Shown here one piece after another: positions 44,756 through 55,150 of a stretch of DNA of 64,000 bases. The notes under the pieces are model-generated. The model searched no databases. It saw only the letters and a list, made by a program, of their open reading frames with translations, and had not been told where the DNA came from. The first letter of the stretch is position 1. Every line of letters starts with the position of its first letter. The stretch is from Uranotaenia lowii. Taxonomy: Eukaryota > Arthropoda > Insecta > Diptera > Culicidae. The position numbers were made by a program, and so were the translations under genes. Location of the stretch: positions 330,340,592 to 330,404,591 of the forward strand of contig NC_073693.1 of the NCBI RefSeq assembly GCF_029784155.1. Reading direction: 5' to 3'.

Positions 44756-46361
44756 GGGGTTAACACCCCCCCCCCCCCCTCTTTCTATGAGGGTCCAAAA
44801 ATGCATAGTGAAATGTTCTTCTCTTAATTCAAGTTTTAAAATTCTTAATCAAACTTTCATGAACGACCAAAATTATTCAAAAATAACAATCTCGACTTAG
44901 AACTTAAGTCAAAACCATTAAATCTTATCCCAGGTCTAGAATTCTATTACAGTTTTTTAAAAATAATTTTCATTTGTTGATAGCAATTCCGTACTGAATA
45001 TCACATTATAAGATGATAAAGCTCCAATCCAAAGCCAGATTTTCCAGATTTAGCCCGAATTTTTTTTCACTTTATTGGCTGAATCAAACAAACATTTGAA
45101 TTGAGTCATGAGAATTATGTATTTTGCGTCCAAATTTGTTGAGCAAATTTTATAAAAATTAACATGAACGATTTTTGGAAGCTTAGAATATAATTTTAAG
45201 TTGACTGATGTGTTTCGATAAAAAATAATGTTTCAAGTGTTTTCTTTGTGGGTTCGAATAATTTTGATATTGGCGGAGATTAGAGAAAATACTGACGAAA
45301 AAATATCTGGAAAGCTTAGGTTAGAATACAATCATTCCGGATTTTAGTTTGGATCCGGAAGTTTGGATCATCATTAGGAGAAAATCCTGATTCGAAATTT
45401 TATTTTTCCTTTCAAAGTTAAACTAGATACATTGTCCATATTCGAAACTCAAAACACACCATTTCGGGATATGAAAAAATAAAATTGAAATTACAAACCA
45501 TTTTTAAGAAATGGATGTGAAATCGAAAAAACTAGTTATTTAAGATCGGAAATTCAAAAAATCTTGAATAAATACAAATGATCTTTCAAAGAATTTATTT
45601 TCGAATTTTCCCGTAAAAAGCTTCAAACTATATAAAATAGAAGCAGGGGATGACAGAAGAAAAATTCGATATTTGAACCGGCCTCAATTTGTCCTAATTT
45701 ATTGTAAATTGGATTATTTTTTATTATTTAAGTTAATTTTTAGAATCAAGATTAAAAACTCAATGTGAGAATTTAATTAAAGATTCCAACAGCAGGAGAT
45801 CGCAGATTAATAATTTTGATTCTGGGTTAAAAATTTTAATACTTTATTCAATCAGAGTCAGTTTCAAAACACAACCAGAAGAAATCACAAATATAAAATA
45901 AAATTTGAAATCGTTTTGAAGATTTTGTTTTTTTGAAAACTTAAGATTTCAATTTAAAAAAATTACCTCAGTATTAAAATTATGAGATAGATTATAAAAT
46001 CATAAGTTTTTGTTGACCATGAACTTGTACTTAATCTTCAGGTGAAAATTCAGTTAGAACATTATTGGTTTGTTGTTTAACAATCAGATATTATATTCTT
46101 CAAAAACAGAGTTTCAACCTAAGATCTTAAATTTGAATCGAGTTTACAAGAGTAGAAAATTAATCTTATTTGAGCTGAAAACTTAATATCCTACTTCCAT
46201 TTTTTAATATGTGATAAATTTTCACCAATTGTGTTTAAAAAGAATGATTTTGAGCTACAGAAATTAGCGTTCAAAAGTTAGGATTTTAAAGAAATACCCA
46301 ACTGTAAATGTAAAATAACACAAACCAGAATAATTATGAGCCGGTCTTTCCTACGGCTCTG
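44756..46361. mobile_element. Left-degraded relative of the hAT element at 24101
   Basis: The left part (GGGGTTAACACCCCCC, then TATGAGGGTCC, then TTTTAAAATTCTTAATCAAA) follows the same order as 24128-24215. The right end, complemented, reads CAGAGCCGTAGGAA, matching the family terminus. The left terminus is no longer recognisable and no 8-bp duplication is found (right flank CTATTTGT). The C run at 44766 is 14 long. No transposase frame. Confidence 0.7.
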
Positions 46362-46397
46362 CTATTTGTCATTTTAATTCTTTATTTTATAGTACAG

Positions 46398-46446
46398 CAA
46401 ATTGCGAATGTCATAAAGATGCTACAACGACTATAATCGAAGAAAA
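46398..46446 (+). mobile_element. 3' fragment of the tRNA-derived SINE
   Basis: Words CAAATTGCGAATGTCATAAAG and ACGACTATAATCGA match the last ~50 bases of the SINE at 35495-35675, followed by an A-rich tail. The tRNA-like head is missing, so this is a 5'-truncated copy. Confidence 0.6.
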
Positions 46447-48487
46447 AACATTTTATATCAATTTTAAAATGAAGCGATTGAAAAATATGGTCCAGCATAC
46501 TCCATATACTGTCACATTAATGCATAGGCATTATTTCTCCTTTTCACGCACAAATTTTATAGTCAATGATTCCCGCGAGGGTGAAAGCATTTGGGTAATC
46601 CCTCTATAAATAAAGCGTAAAAAAGACTTTTCTACGATTTAGCCAAAAATTTTCACATTAATAGTTTTCGTTAAATTTTTAGATTCATAACACGTTTTTG
46701 AACTCTCTACTGAATTACAGGGCTGGTAGCGGTTTGACAATGAAATAGTAGGGACTTTAGTGACCAAAATTTGAAAAAAAGTGACCAAATAGTGACTTTG
46801 AGGACCGAAAAAAGTGACCAAATAGTGACTATGAAGAACGAAAAAATAACTTTGAAGTACAAAAAATGTGACCAGTCAGGCCCGTGCGATGGACCCTTCC
46901 GGGGGGGTTTTCAAAATTCAAATTTAGATAAAATTAATAACAATACCAGAAATAAACAATTGAAAAGGAAAGAGTTTTCTTACACCATTTGTCACTCATG
47001 TTCAACACAAAAAATAAAAAAATGACTGATAAACAAAATTTTGGAAACTTATTACAATGAATGTTTCAAATTTTCGATAAGTCAAGAAAGTAAGAAATAA
47101 ATTAGTTTCAAAAGAATTTCTTAGCAAATTTAAAATTAAAAAATATCTGAATTCTAAAATAAATGTCAAATCTTGTACAAAACTTAGCATGAATAGATGT
47201 TAGGAAAATCATAATAATTGTTAATTTTTATTCATCTAAATTTGGAATTCTTTTCCTCATTTTTAACTGGAAGTTTAGTGAGAAATTCCGCTGTAATTTT
47301 TTAATTTGAACAAAAAATATTTAATTACGATTTAAAATGTAAATTACCGATTACTGAATAAGAAATGAATTTTGAACAGAATTTATTCAATGTTTGATGT
47401 TTTAATTTAATTTTATAAAAAGAAGAATATATTTATAATTATTTTAAAAGTGCCAGTTATAGAAGCCAGACATAAAACCTTTAATAAAGTAAAATCCTCC
47501 ATGTTCAACTACACTGACAAAGAAATGTTAGAAAATGAGTAATTATGTGAATGATAAAAACTGATAAAAAATAAAAAATAATGATTTCAAAACTTTTGTT
47601 ATTAATATTCAAAGCACAAATCAAATACAAAGTTAGTTAACACTGCGTATTAAAATTTATTTTTAAAGTTGCTACTTAGAACAATTTTTCAAACTTTTTA
47701 GATAATTTTAAAAATCATGATCGATCCAAAAAACATGATTTCATATAAAAAATATTAATAAGAAGTGTTTAAATTTTCAATCGCAGGTTTTTAAGCTTTT
47801 AATTACAAGCTCTGAGTATTTTGTTTCTTTTGATTAAAATATTGGGTCCTGAAAGAACAGAAGGTTGAAATTATGTTTTATTATTAAAAATTTGGAGTTA
47901 AAGGCTTATGGTTGAAGAACACGAAAATTCAGAATTTCAAAACAAGGAAACAATTGTTAAAAATATGTCTTAAAAATTTAAAAAGTTTGATTGAAAAAAA
48001 TCCGGCAAGTTGATTAGAAAATTGAAAAAAAAAACGTACAATAAAATTCGGTAAATTTATTTGAAAATTGAAAAAACAATATGAAAATAAAAAATATCAG
48101 TTTTTAAAAACATTTCAGGAAGAGTTTTTTCAATAAACATGTTTCACCATAACCATTTTGGTGCTTATTTTTTTAATAATTGATTTGGTAAATAGTGTCC
48201 TCAACTAGAAATTTCGTCAAATTCGGCCGAATACATTTAGTTTTGGTGATAAAAAGTTTATTACTAGTAAAATTGATAGATAACTGATTATGGAAAAATG
48301 TCATTACAAGTATTTTTGACATCACAGCAGAAAGTGTAAAAAAACTTGATTCTATTTAAAGCTCATTAATTCATATAAAACTTTTATTTCTAAATAATAT
48401 GTTTTGGATTTGAGTTTTTGTAAAAAGAAAGTGCAGAAACTTCTCTAAAGATTTTAAATTATTTTCAAAGTCATTTCAATAACAAAC

Positions 48488-48736
48488 CCACCGTACGAGG
48501 AAAGGTGTGCTCTGATATGTCTAACCTCACTCGAAAAGCGGCGCGTCGAACTGCAGGAAGGTTTTATATTCGACACATTGACCAACCGTATTGACTGTGC
48601 TTACATTCTACAACGTGTTAACATTTATGTACCAACGAGAACACTTCGACAACGTCAGTTTCTTTCAATTCCTCACCACCGTACTGCCTATGGCCAAAAC
48701 CACCCTATTGACAAGTGTTGTGAACTTTTTAATTAA
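48488..48736 (+). pseudogene. C-terminal remnant of a Jockey-like non-LTR reverse transcriptase
   Basis: An open stretch of 82 codons without an initiating ATG ends at TAA 48734-48736. Its order (PPYEERCALI, then LEKRRVELQEG, then NRIDCAYILQRVNIYVPTRT, RQRQFLSIPHHRTAYGQNHP, CCELFN) is the conserved C-terminal end of insect Jockey-type polyproteins, recognised from family knowledge. The upstream reverse transcriptase is missing. It lies inside the 46718-52866 span, immediately left of the inner hAT-like element. Confidence 0.7.
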
Positions 48737-48778
48737 GTGTTTAATTTGTTTAATTTTAATATGTGCAAACGTTGTTTT

Positions 48779-50103
48779 CAGGGCTAGAAGCGACCATGAG
48801 GCAAAAAAGTAGGGCAAAATAGTTACTTTTAGGTAAAATTAGGGTGAAAATAGTGACCAGATCAAGTCGAAAACTAACTCAATAGTGATTCTAAAAATTC
48901 CCATAGATCGATTTAAGAAGGCTCTTGGCCCCACTTATAGAAAGGCATATGTTGGACAAAAAGCAACATTTTACCTAAATGAGTTTTGAAGATTTACGAA
49001 TAGCGACTACAGAATTCTAAAATTTGACGAAAAGTTTGAAGAATAGACTTGATGTTAAGTAAAGATTGGCTCAATATTGAAAAATAAATGACATAAATAA
49101 AGAAAGTCATGACGTAAAAATAGGATGATCCTCATAAAAAAGTGACAACACATTGATACAAGATTGAAAATAGCTCACAACAGTATGTTGACAGAAGATA
49201 GACAAAAGACTTACAGAAGCTTAGTAAAAAAATATCGAAAGACTCTAGATATTCACACAAAAAGGACACAAATTTGACTAGAATAATCTTCTCCGCAGAA
49301 TATAATTTGTTAATTCAAAACTAACTCAAAAAACATTTGCTAATAACAATGAAACATCAAGCAGAATTTAAAAAATTAAAAATGGAAAAGGTTTTATGAA
49401 GTTTTAGAATGCATCGCAAACTTCAAAAAAAGCACCTATAATTTTTTTGGAAACATTTCAGAAGTTCCTCAGAATAATGTAAAAAAATCAAGAGCCAACC
49501 TCCAAAAAGGTGGAGAGATAACTGAAATATGTTTTGAAATCGTCAATTTATTCCAAGCTATCTTTTGAAGGATATCCAAGTAACAATTCGTGTTTTTTAA
49601 TGCACTCCAGTCCAACTATGAATTCAAATGTCTATAAATTTACAAACTTTGAAATAAATTAACGGAGTTTTTCGATTCGATTAAGTCACTTTTCACAAGT
49701 TTACCTCACATTCAATTCAACCAAGAGCATTAATAAATAATAGCATGGCAAATGTTACCTGCCATGTCATGCCATTACTTTTTGCAATTTTGCACTTAGA
49801 TGTGGTAAATATTAGTTTTCATAGGTTTACGAAAGAAGGAAAAGAGAGGAAAAAAAGGAACACGTCAAATCGACGTCATTCTTTGGGTAAACCTGATATA
49901 AATACTGACTACGTGTCTTGAAACGATCAACATCAAACGGAATTTTCAATAATTAGAAAAAAAAAGTTAGAAAATTATCACAGTTGTAAAGTAATTATTG
50001 GAAAATGTGACTTTAGTAACCAAATTTCAAAATAAGTAACATCTGAGTGACCAGTCTGAAAAAAGTGACCAAGTTACTAAAAAGTGACCAACTTCTAGCC
50101 CTG
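48779..50103. mobile_element. Inner hAT-like element of the CAGGGCT family
   Basis: The left end CAGGGCTAGAAG and the right end (its complement, 50092-50103) are inverted. Subterminal AGTGACCA words match those of the outer 46718-52866 element, so both belong to one family. About 1.3 kb with no transposase frame. Flanks are GTTGTTTT and CGTTTTAA, not a clean duplication. Confidence 0.65.
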
Positions 50104-50308
50104 CGTTTTAAAATAGGCTTAAGAAGAATTTCCTAGTTTTAAAGTCATCAGTCTGCACACTCATTTGGCGCAACACCTTAAACTTGTAAAATTGACCCAT
50201 TATTGCGAACAGCCGAGATCTGTCAAAAAAAGTGTCGTTTCATCGAGTCAATTTTACACATTATTTAGAAAAGCTGGCTTACTAAATAAAGGGTAGTCTT
50301 CTAACTTG

Positions 50309-50977
50309 CACGCTAACTTTTGGCTACCCCTTAACGAATAGTTTTGACCCGTTATTCGATAAGACTGGGAGAACTCCTTTTTAAGGATAAAGTCGATGTA
50401 CCCCTTAAGGGGTACTCGGCTTCATAACGCTTGTAGCGGATCTAAATTACCCCTTATTCCAAACGACCGGATGAAGATTACCCCTTATTTGAGACGCTTT
50501 CGTATGGTGGAAATTTTAAGAGCCGCTTATGAAAAATATGTTTGCTGGGAAATAAATCACTACAAATATCATGTTCCATTTGGTTTATTAAAAAATTACA
50601 ATAAATAAATTCATCCATCAACCATCCATGTTAATCCACCGCGATTCCGGTTTCACTCATCGGCTAACAAATTTCCAACGCCCTCGTCCGGAACTGTGCA
50701 GTTCTGAAATAATTACATGAATAATTAAAATCTCACAAAGGAAGCAAAATAATCATACAATAAAATACTTACAATCTTCTCCATCAAGCAATTTACCGAG
50801 CAAATGATAACGCTTTCAATGTAACATCTAAAACTACCCCTTTGAAGCGGACTCGAGCTTTTTGAAATAAAGGGTAATATTGACCCGATAAAATGACCCG
50901 TTATTTGACAGATCGTTGCGGTTCTCAATAACGGGTCAATTTTACGCCTTTAAGGGGTAGCCAAAAGTTAGCGTGTG
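50309..50977 (-). mobile_element. TACCCCTTA-family element, left half of an inverted pair
   Basis: Begins CACGCTAACTTTTGGCTACC and ends with the complement of the same terminus, so this half has its own inverted ends. Inside are spaced copies of TACCCCTTA and TGACCCGTTATT. It is the reverse complement of 51000-51680, including GGAACTGTGCAGT near the middle. About 22 unpaired bases separate the two halves. Confidence 0.75.
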
Positions 50978-50999
50978 TCATTCTATCCGAGAGTGATGG

Positions 51000-51680
51000 T
51001 ACACGCTAACTTTTGGCTACCCCTTAAAGGCGTAAAAATGACCCGTTATTGAGAACCCTCGCGATCTGTCAAATAACGGGTCAATTTATCGGATCAATAT
51101 TACCCCTTATTTCAAGAAGCTTGATTCCCTTCAAAAGGGGTAGTTTTAGATGTTGTCAAATCCAAAGCGTTATTTTTAGTCCGTTAAACTGATAATGAAG
51201 AGGAAGGTTGTAAGTATTTCATTGAAAATTCACATTGTTTTCTTTCAGAAATTATATTTTTCATATTTTTATTTCAGCACTGCACAGTTCCGGAATACGT
51301 CGATGATAAGACGATGCATGGTTCAAAACCCAATCGCGGAGGACTAACTTTGATGGTAAACAAAGTGATAGCGATACAAAATTATTTTAATTTTTCAATT
51401 AATCTCATTACAATAAACTGAAATAAATGTGATATTTGGTTGTTATTTATTTCCTAGCAAACATATTTCCCAAAAGCTGCACCTGAAATTGCCATTCAAA
51501 TAAGGGGTAATTATCCGATACATGCGTTTCAAATAAGGGGTAATTTTCATCCGCTGAAGCGTTATCAAGCTGAGTACCCCTTAAAGGGTACAGCCGCTTT
51601 ATCCTTAAAAAGGAGTTCTCCCAGTCTTATTGAATAACGGGTCAAAAGTATTCGTTAAGGGGTAGCCAAAAGTTAGCGTG
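51000..51680 (+). mobile_element. TACCCCTTA-family element, right half of an inverted pair
   Basis: Begins TACACGCTAACTTTTGGCTA and ends with its complement at 51680. The order is terminus, GACCCGTTATTGAGAACC, GATCTGTCAAATAACGGGTC, a middle with TTCCGGAATACGTCG, then AAATAAGGGGTAATT repeats, AAAGGAGTTCTCCCAGTC and the right terminus. It matches its partner closely but not exactly. Short open frames inside show no known domain. Confidence 0.75.
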
Positions 51681-53039
51681 TATATACGGTTTGCATTGTG
51701 GATTAAGCAATAAGTTTAAAAGTTGTGTTTGAGTTTAAATGTGAGTTGTTGAAATGGAATCGCTAAAACCTATATTTTATAACACCAGCATGAAAATAAA
51801 TAAATGACCAGCATGAATAAAGAAATTCAAAATCAGTTTTATTTTTATTATTTTCTTTCCATCCTTCTGACACTTTAAAGGGCTAACATCAAAGGGCTGA
51901 CATCGCCATGCTGAGCGGGCTTCCAAAATAATGTGTAGATTTTACATGTTTACATTACTAATTTTCACCTCTGTTTGACGTACAAGCTGTGTACACTATA
52001 AAGGGTACAAGGCCTTTACATGAAAAAGGAGTTAACCCAGTCTTTTCCGATAACGGGTCAAAACTACATTATAAGGGGTTGCGCCAGATGAGTGTGTGTA
52101 CGGTAATTAAACCAAAGACGAAATAAATAATTATAAATATAAAAGCTGATAGAAATATTGCATACATATTTAGATTCGGGGAACCCAAATTAGTTGAAAT
52201 TACCGTTTAAATTCATTGCACCTAAAAAAAAATGTTATTTTTGTGGCCTTGTGTAAATTTTTACAACCCTTTTTTTAAGCATTTAGAAGAACAAAAAACA
52301 CGAAATAAAATTGAGTCTGAAATTGTTTTTTAAAGAATATTTCATATAATCATAACATTTGTTATGACATAAGTGATTTTTTTTCATAAAAAATGGCTCG
52401 TTTCAATCTCAATCTTAGTTACACTTCTTAATAAAAACCCATTCTAACTAAAGACGAGATAGGGTTTTTGTATATCAAGTTTTGAGTTCCAATACAAAAG
52501 GTTGATTGAACTAAAAACTAGAATCTACAATCAAAGTTAGTTTCAATTCACGAACGTCAAATAATGTCGTAGATCGAAATGTCTCAAGCCAAGGGTGATT
52601 CATGCCGAAATTCCGCCGGAGGCGAAAAAAATTTCTGACTGTCTGATCAAGTAATTTACCGTTACTACCGTCAATATTAACACGCGCAATTCAAATTACT
52701 TTTTCATTGGTTTATTATCGGTGAAAAAAGTGACTTTTGGTGATAAAAGTGACCATTTTTCGGAAAATAGTGACTTTAGTGACCAAATAATGAAAAAAGT
52801 GACTTTTTAGTGACTGACCCAAAAAAAGTGACCAAGTCACTAAAAAGTGACTCGCTACCAGCCCTGGAATTATGAATCCGTTGAGAGAAAAAAAATTTGC
52901 GATGGAAATTACTTAATAGACCTCTAACTAAGAAATATATACCAAAAACCTAAAATATTTTGTTTGAATAGAGTAAAAAATGATAAAAAATTGTATTTTT
53001 GATGCATTGAAATAGTCAGAAATGTTTTATTGTTTTAAA

Positions 53040-53400
53040 TGATTCGTTTCCGAGCTATCCAAAACTTGTATGGGAGTCGCCTCTCCCCTTTCTATTTCCC
53101 CACTGAAAGGAGGAAGGTATCTCAAACTACATTAAGATATATTTCTCGTACTCTGATCCTCGCGTCTGCCAAGATAAGTATCAAAAGCTTTATAATTTCG
53201 AAATTGTTTCGGAGACCTCCTACTCCCTTCCAGTACAGGGGAGAGGTCTCAAACCATTATATGAGCCTTTGCTGGCCTAAAAAGCACTCCCGTGTCAAGT
53301 TTCACACAAATCGTTTAAGTAATTCCCGATTCGATAGGGAACAGTCATACAGAAATTCAATTTTATACTTTTGTGTCATTCCATACCAAGTAACCATGAA
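53040..53400 (+). repeat. Old interspersed repeat (GGGGAGAGGTCTC family)
   Basis: Contains GGAGTCGCCTCTCCCC, CAGGGGAGAGGTCTCAAACC and CAAGTTTCACACAAATCG, then GATTCGATAGGGAACAGTCA. This order is familiar from very common mosquito interspersed repeats whose 3' ends read 'GTTTCAC...CGAT..GG...AGGAACA.ACAGACAG'. The source class is uncertain. The frame running through it is a by-product. Confidence 0.45.
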
Positions 53401-53847
53401 AATGCATCGACCCTCTCCGATTTGGCTCTTAACACTAGAAGGACCGGCAAATTGAATATACCTATTCGGACCGTGACCAGTCAAAATGACTGGTAAAGGG
53501 GAATTTTTTTCTATCAATATATTTTTAACTTTTTTCTTTTGAAATTATTTTGTTATTTATTCGATAATATTTTTGTTATAAAATGGAAATATTTTTTCAC
53601 CATGGGTGCCCGGAATCACCTCATTTTGGCATAGTTGACGAATGCTTGTGTGTCATAAAATGAATATGTCAAATAATTATCAAAAAATTAAAACAAATTA
53701 TCAATCTAATTATAAAAACATGTTACATGGCTATGGGTATTGACCATGGGTGCACGGTTTCACTTCAGTTTTGTTTTAGTAGATATTTTCTAGCATACAT
53801 AGCTCTGACATTTTTCAACCCGATGCCTATAAATTATACCTGATATT

Positions 53848-54225
53848 ATTTTAAGAGGAGAAATCACCGTGAATTTGTTTTATGAAATGAATTTGCGGCT
53901 TTATCGGTGAGGGTTAAAGAGTTGAAATGAAAGACGGATAGAAGATCAGAAGAAAATTCTAAGATGGTGAAAAGAGCGAAGAGCATTTGAAATAGAAGCT
54001 TGACCACATGCTAAATTCTTTGTCCCGCATCAATTAACTGTATTGAAGAAGTAGTACCCAATAGAGAAGGCACTACATTTTGCGATACAGTTAATTATGG
54101 ATGGTTCGACCGCCATGTGAGTGTGCACATGTGCCGAACGGACAAAAAATTTAGCATGTGGTTGCTCTGTTAATCGCACAATAGAAGACTTTCAACTCTC
54201 ACCGATAAAGCCGCAAATTCATTTC
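53848..54225. mobile_element. Hairpin insert with a 15-bp flanking repeat
   Basis: From 53881 the sequence TATGAAATGAATTTGCGGCT pairs with its complement ending near 54229. Pairing continues inward (TTATCGGTGAG, CCACATGCTAAATT, AATTAACTGTAT) to give a stem of about 170 bases. ATTATACCTGATATT flanks the insert at 53833-53847 and 54226-54240. A 15-bp duplication is long for a MITE, so the mechanism is unclear. Confidence 0.65.
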
Positions 54226-54677
54226 ATTATACCTGATATTGTAGGTTTTGAAGCATATTTTTTATATAAGTTGAGCAATTTACCATGGGTGCACAGATTC
54301 ACCGCCATTCATCCAAAATCATTTTTTTTGCATGTTAAAGGTAAAGAAGAAGACTTTTAAAGATTCAAATGAAAATTTCTGTTATGTACATGGTTTTTCA
54401 CTATGGGTGCACGGGTTCACCGCGTTTTAATCAAATATTGGACTTTTTGCAATTTTTTAAAAAGCATTTTTACAATTCTAAACTAAACCAAAGCCGAAAT
54501 CATGGCTTTCATGTTGAGACATAATGATTTAAATAACGATTTTTATTTTAAGTTCCGATTTTTCATTCCTGGACAAGAAATATTTCAATTATATCTTGAA
54601 ATATTAAATTTATTTATTTATTATAAAAAAACAGGTTTTTGCAATCGTATATTTATCTGATAAGATCTGATCAACAT

Positions 54678-54779
54678 CCAAGAAATTGGAAAACGGTTAC
54701 CATGGATCGAGTGAATTTTAGGAATTATATGCATCAAGTTATGTCGTGCGACGGAAAACAGTGGAAATAAAAATAATGA
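54678..54779 (+). mobile_element. Extreme 3' fragment of an RTE-like element
   Basis: About 100 bases matching the end of the RTE-like elements at 20067 and 43198: AGAAATTGGAAAACGGTTAC, GAGTGAATTTTAGGAATTAT and CAAGTTATGTCGTG. It is flanked by ATCAACAT at 54670-54677 and 54780-54787, consistent with a target duplication. More diverged than the other copies, so older. Confidence 0.75.
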
Positions 54780-54977
54780 ATCAACATTGTCAAATGTACA
54801 CTTTGATTTGTTTTTCCTTAAAAGTTTTTCGATTGACTAATATTGCATTTCAAATGCCTATCATATCTAACTCAAAAATATTTTGTGTTCTGAAGCAAGT
54901 TGAAAACTATTATTTCTATATAATTAACAACGGCGAATTTACAGGAATTCCGTGCACCCATGTTGAAATATCTTAGC

Positions 54978-55150
54978 GCCGATGTGGTCTATCATATAGA
55001 CTGGCGTGAGTCTAGTCTAGGTATGCCAGGTGTACTGGGTTCGATTCCCCGTATCGGCAAGAAAACTCTAGGGTTCAAACCCCATAAGTTGCCGACAGGT
55101 AAGATGTGTTTCCTCTTATAATAAGAATGTTCATTAAGAATGTTCAATCT
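54978..55150 (+). mobile_element. Second tRNA-like SINE type
   Basis: Bases 54978-55058 look tRNA-like: GCCGATG at the start pairs with TATCGGC at the end, GTCTAT-CAT-ATAGAC forms a D-arm-like hairpin, and GGGTTCGATTCCCC is a strong B box. A second B-box-like segment, AGGGTTCAAACCCC, follows at about 55070. The 81-base length and abnormal anticodon region argue against a working tRNA gene. It is unrelated in sequence to the SINE at 35495. Confidence 0.6.

Larger units (their letters stand above)
50157..52098. mobile_element. Outer copy of a TACCCCTTA-rich element family
   Basis: The left end CACACTCATTTGGCGCAAC and the right end (complement CACACTCATCTGGCGCAAC) are inverted repeats. Next to them are sequences related to the inner pair: GACCCATTATTGCGAAC on the left; AAAGGAGTTAACCCAGTC and GATAACGGGTCAAAAC on the right. 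The copy was interrupted by the inner pair at 50309-51680. No coding sequence is recognised, so the superfamily is undetermined. Confidence 0.65.
46718..52866. mobile_element. ~6.1-kb span bounded by hAT-like ends (composite, nested)
   Basis: The left end CAGGGCTGGTAGCG and the right end (its exact complement, 52853-52866) are inverted repeats. GAATTA touches both ends on the outside (46712-46717 and 52867-52872). That is 6 bp rather than the 8 expected for hAT, so the target duplication may have decayed. Both subterminal regions (46740-46870 and 52720-52855) are arrays of AGTGACCAAATAGTGAC-like units. Inside sit another copy of the same family (48779-50103), a Jockey-like remnant and the TACCCCTTA-rich nested elements. 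A CAGGCCCGTGCGATGGACCC end at 46877 with a G run hints at a further hAT insertion. No intact transposase. The two outer ends could instead belong to separate copies. Confidence 0.6.

Noticed and set aside
53039..53455. 138-codon plus-strand frame
   Set aside because: It lies over an old interspersed repeat and continues into the terminus of the TTAA element, so it is not a gene.
54978..55058. Functional tRNA gene with TTCGATT loop
   Set aside because: Acceptor-like ends pair, but the length, anticodon region and following second B box do not fit a normal tRNA.
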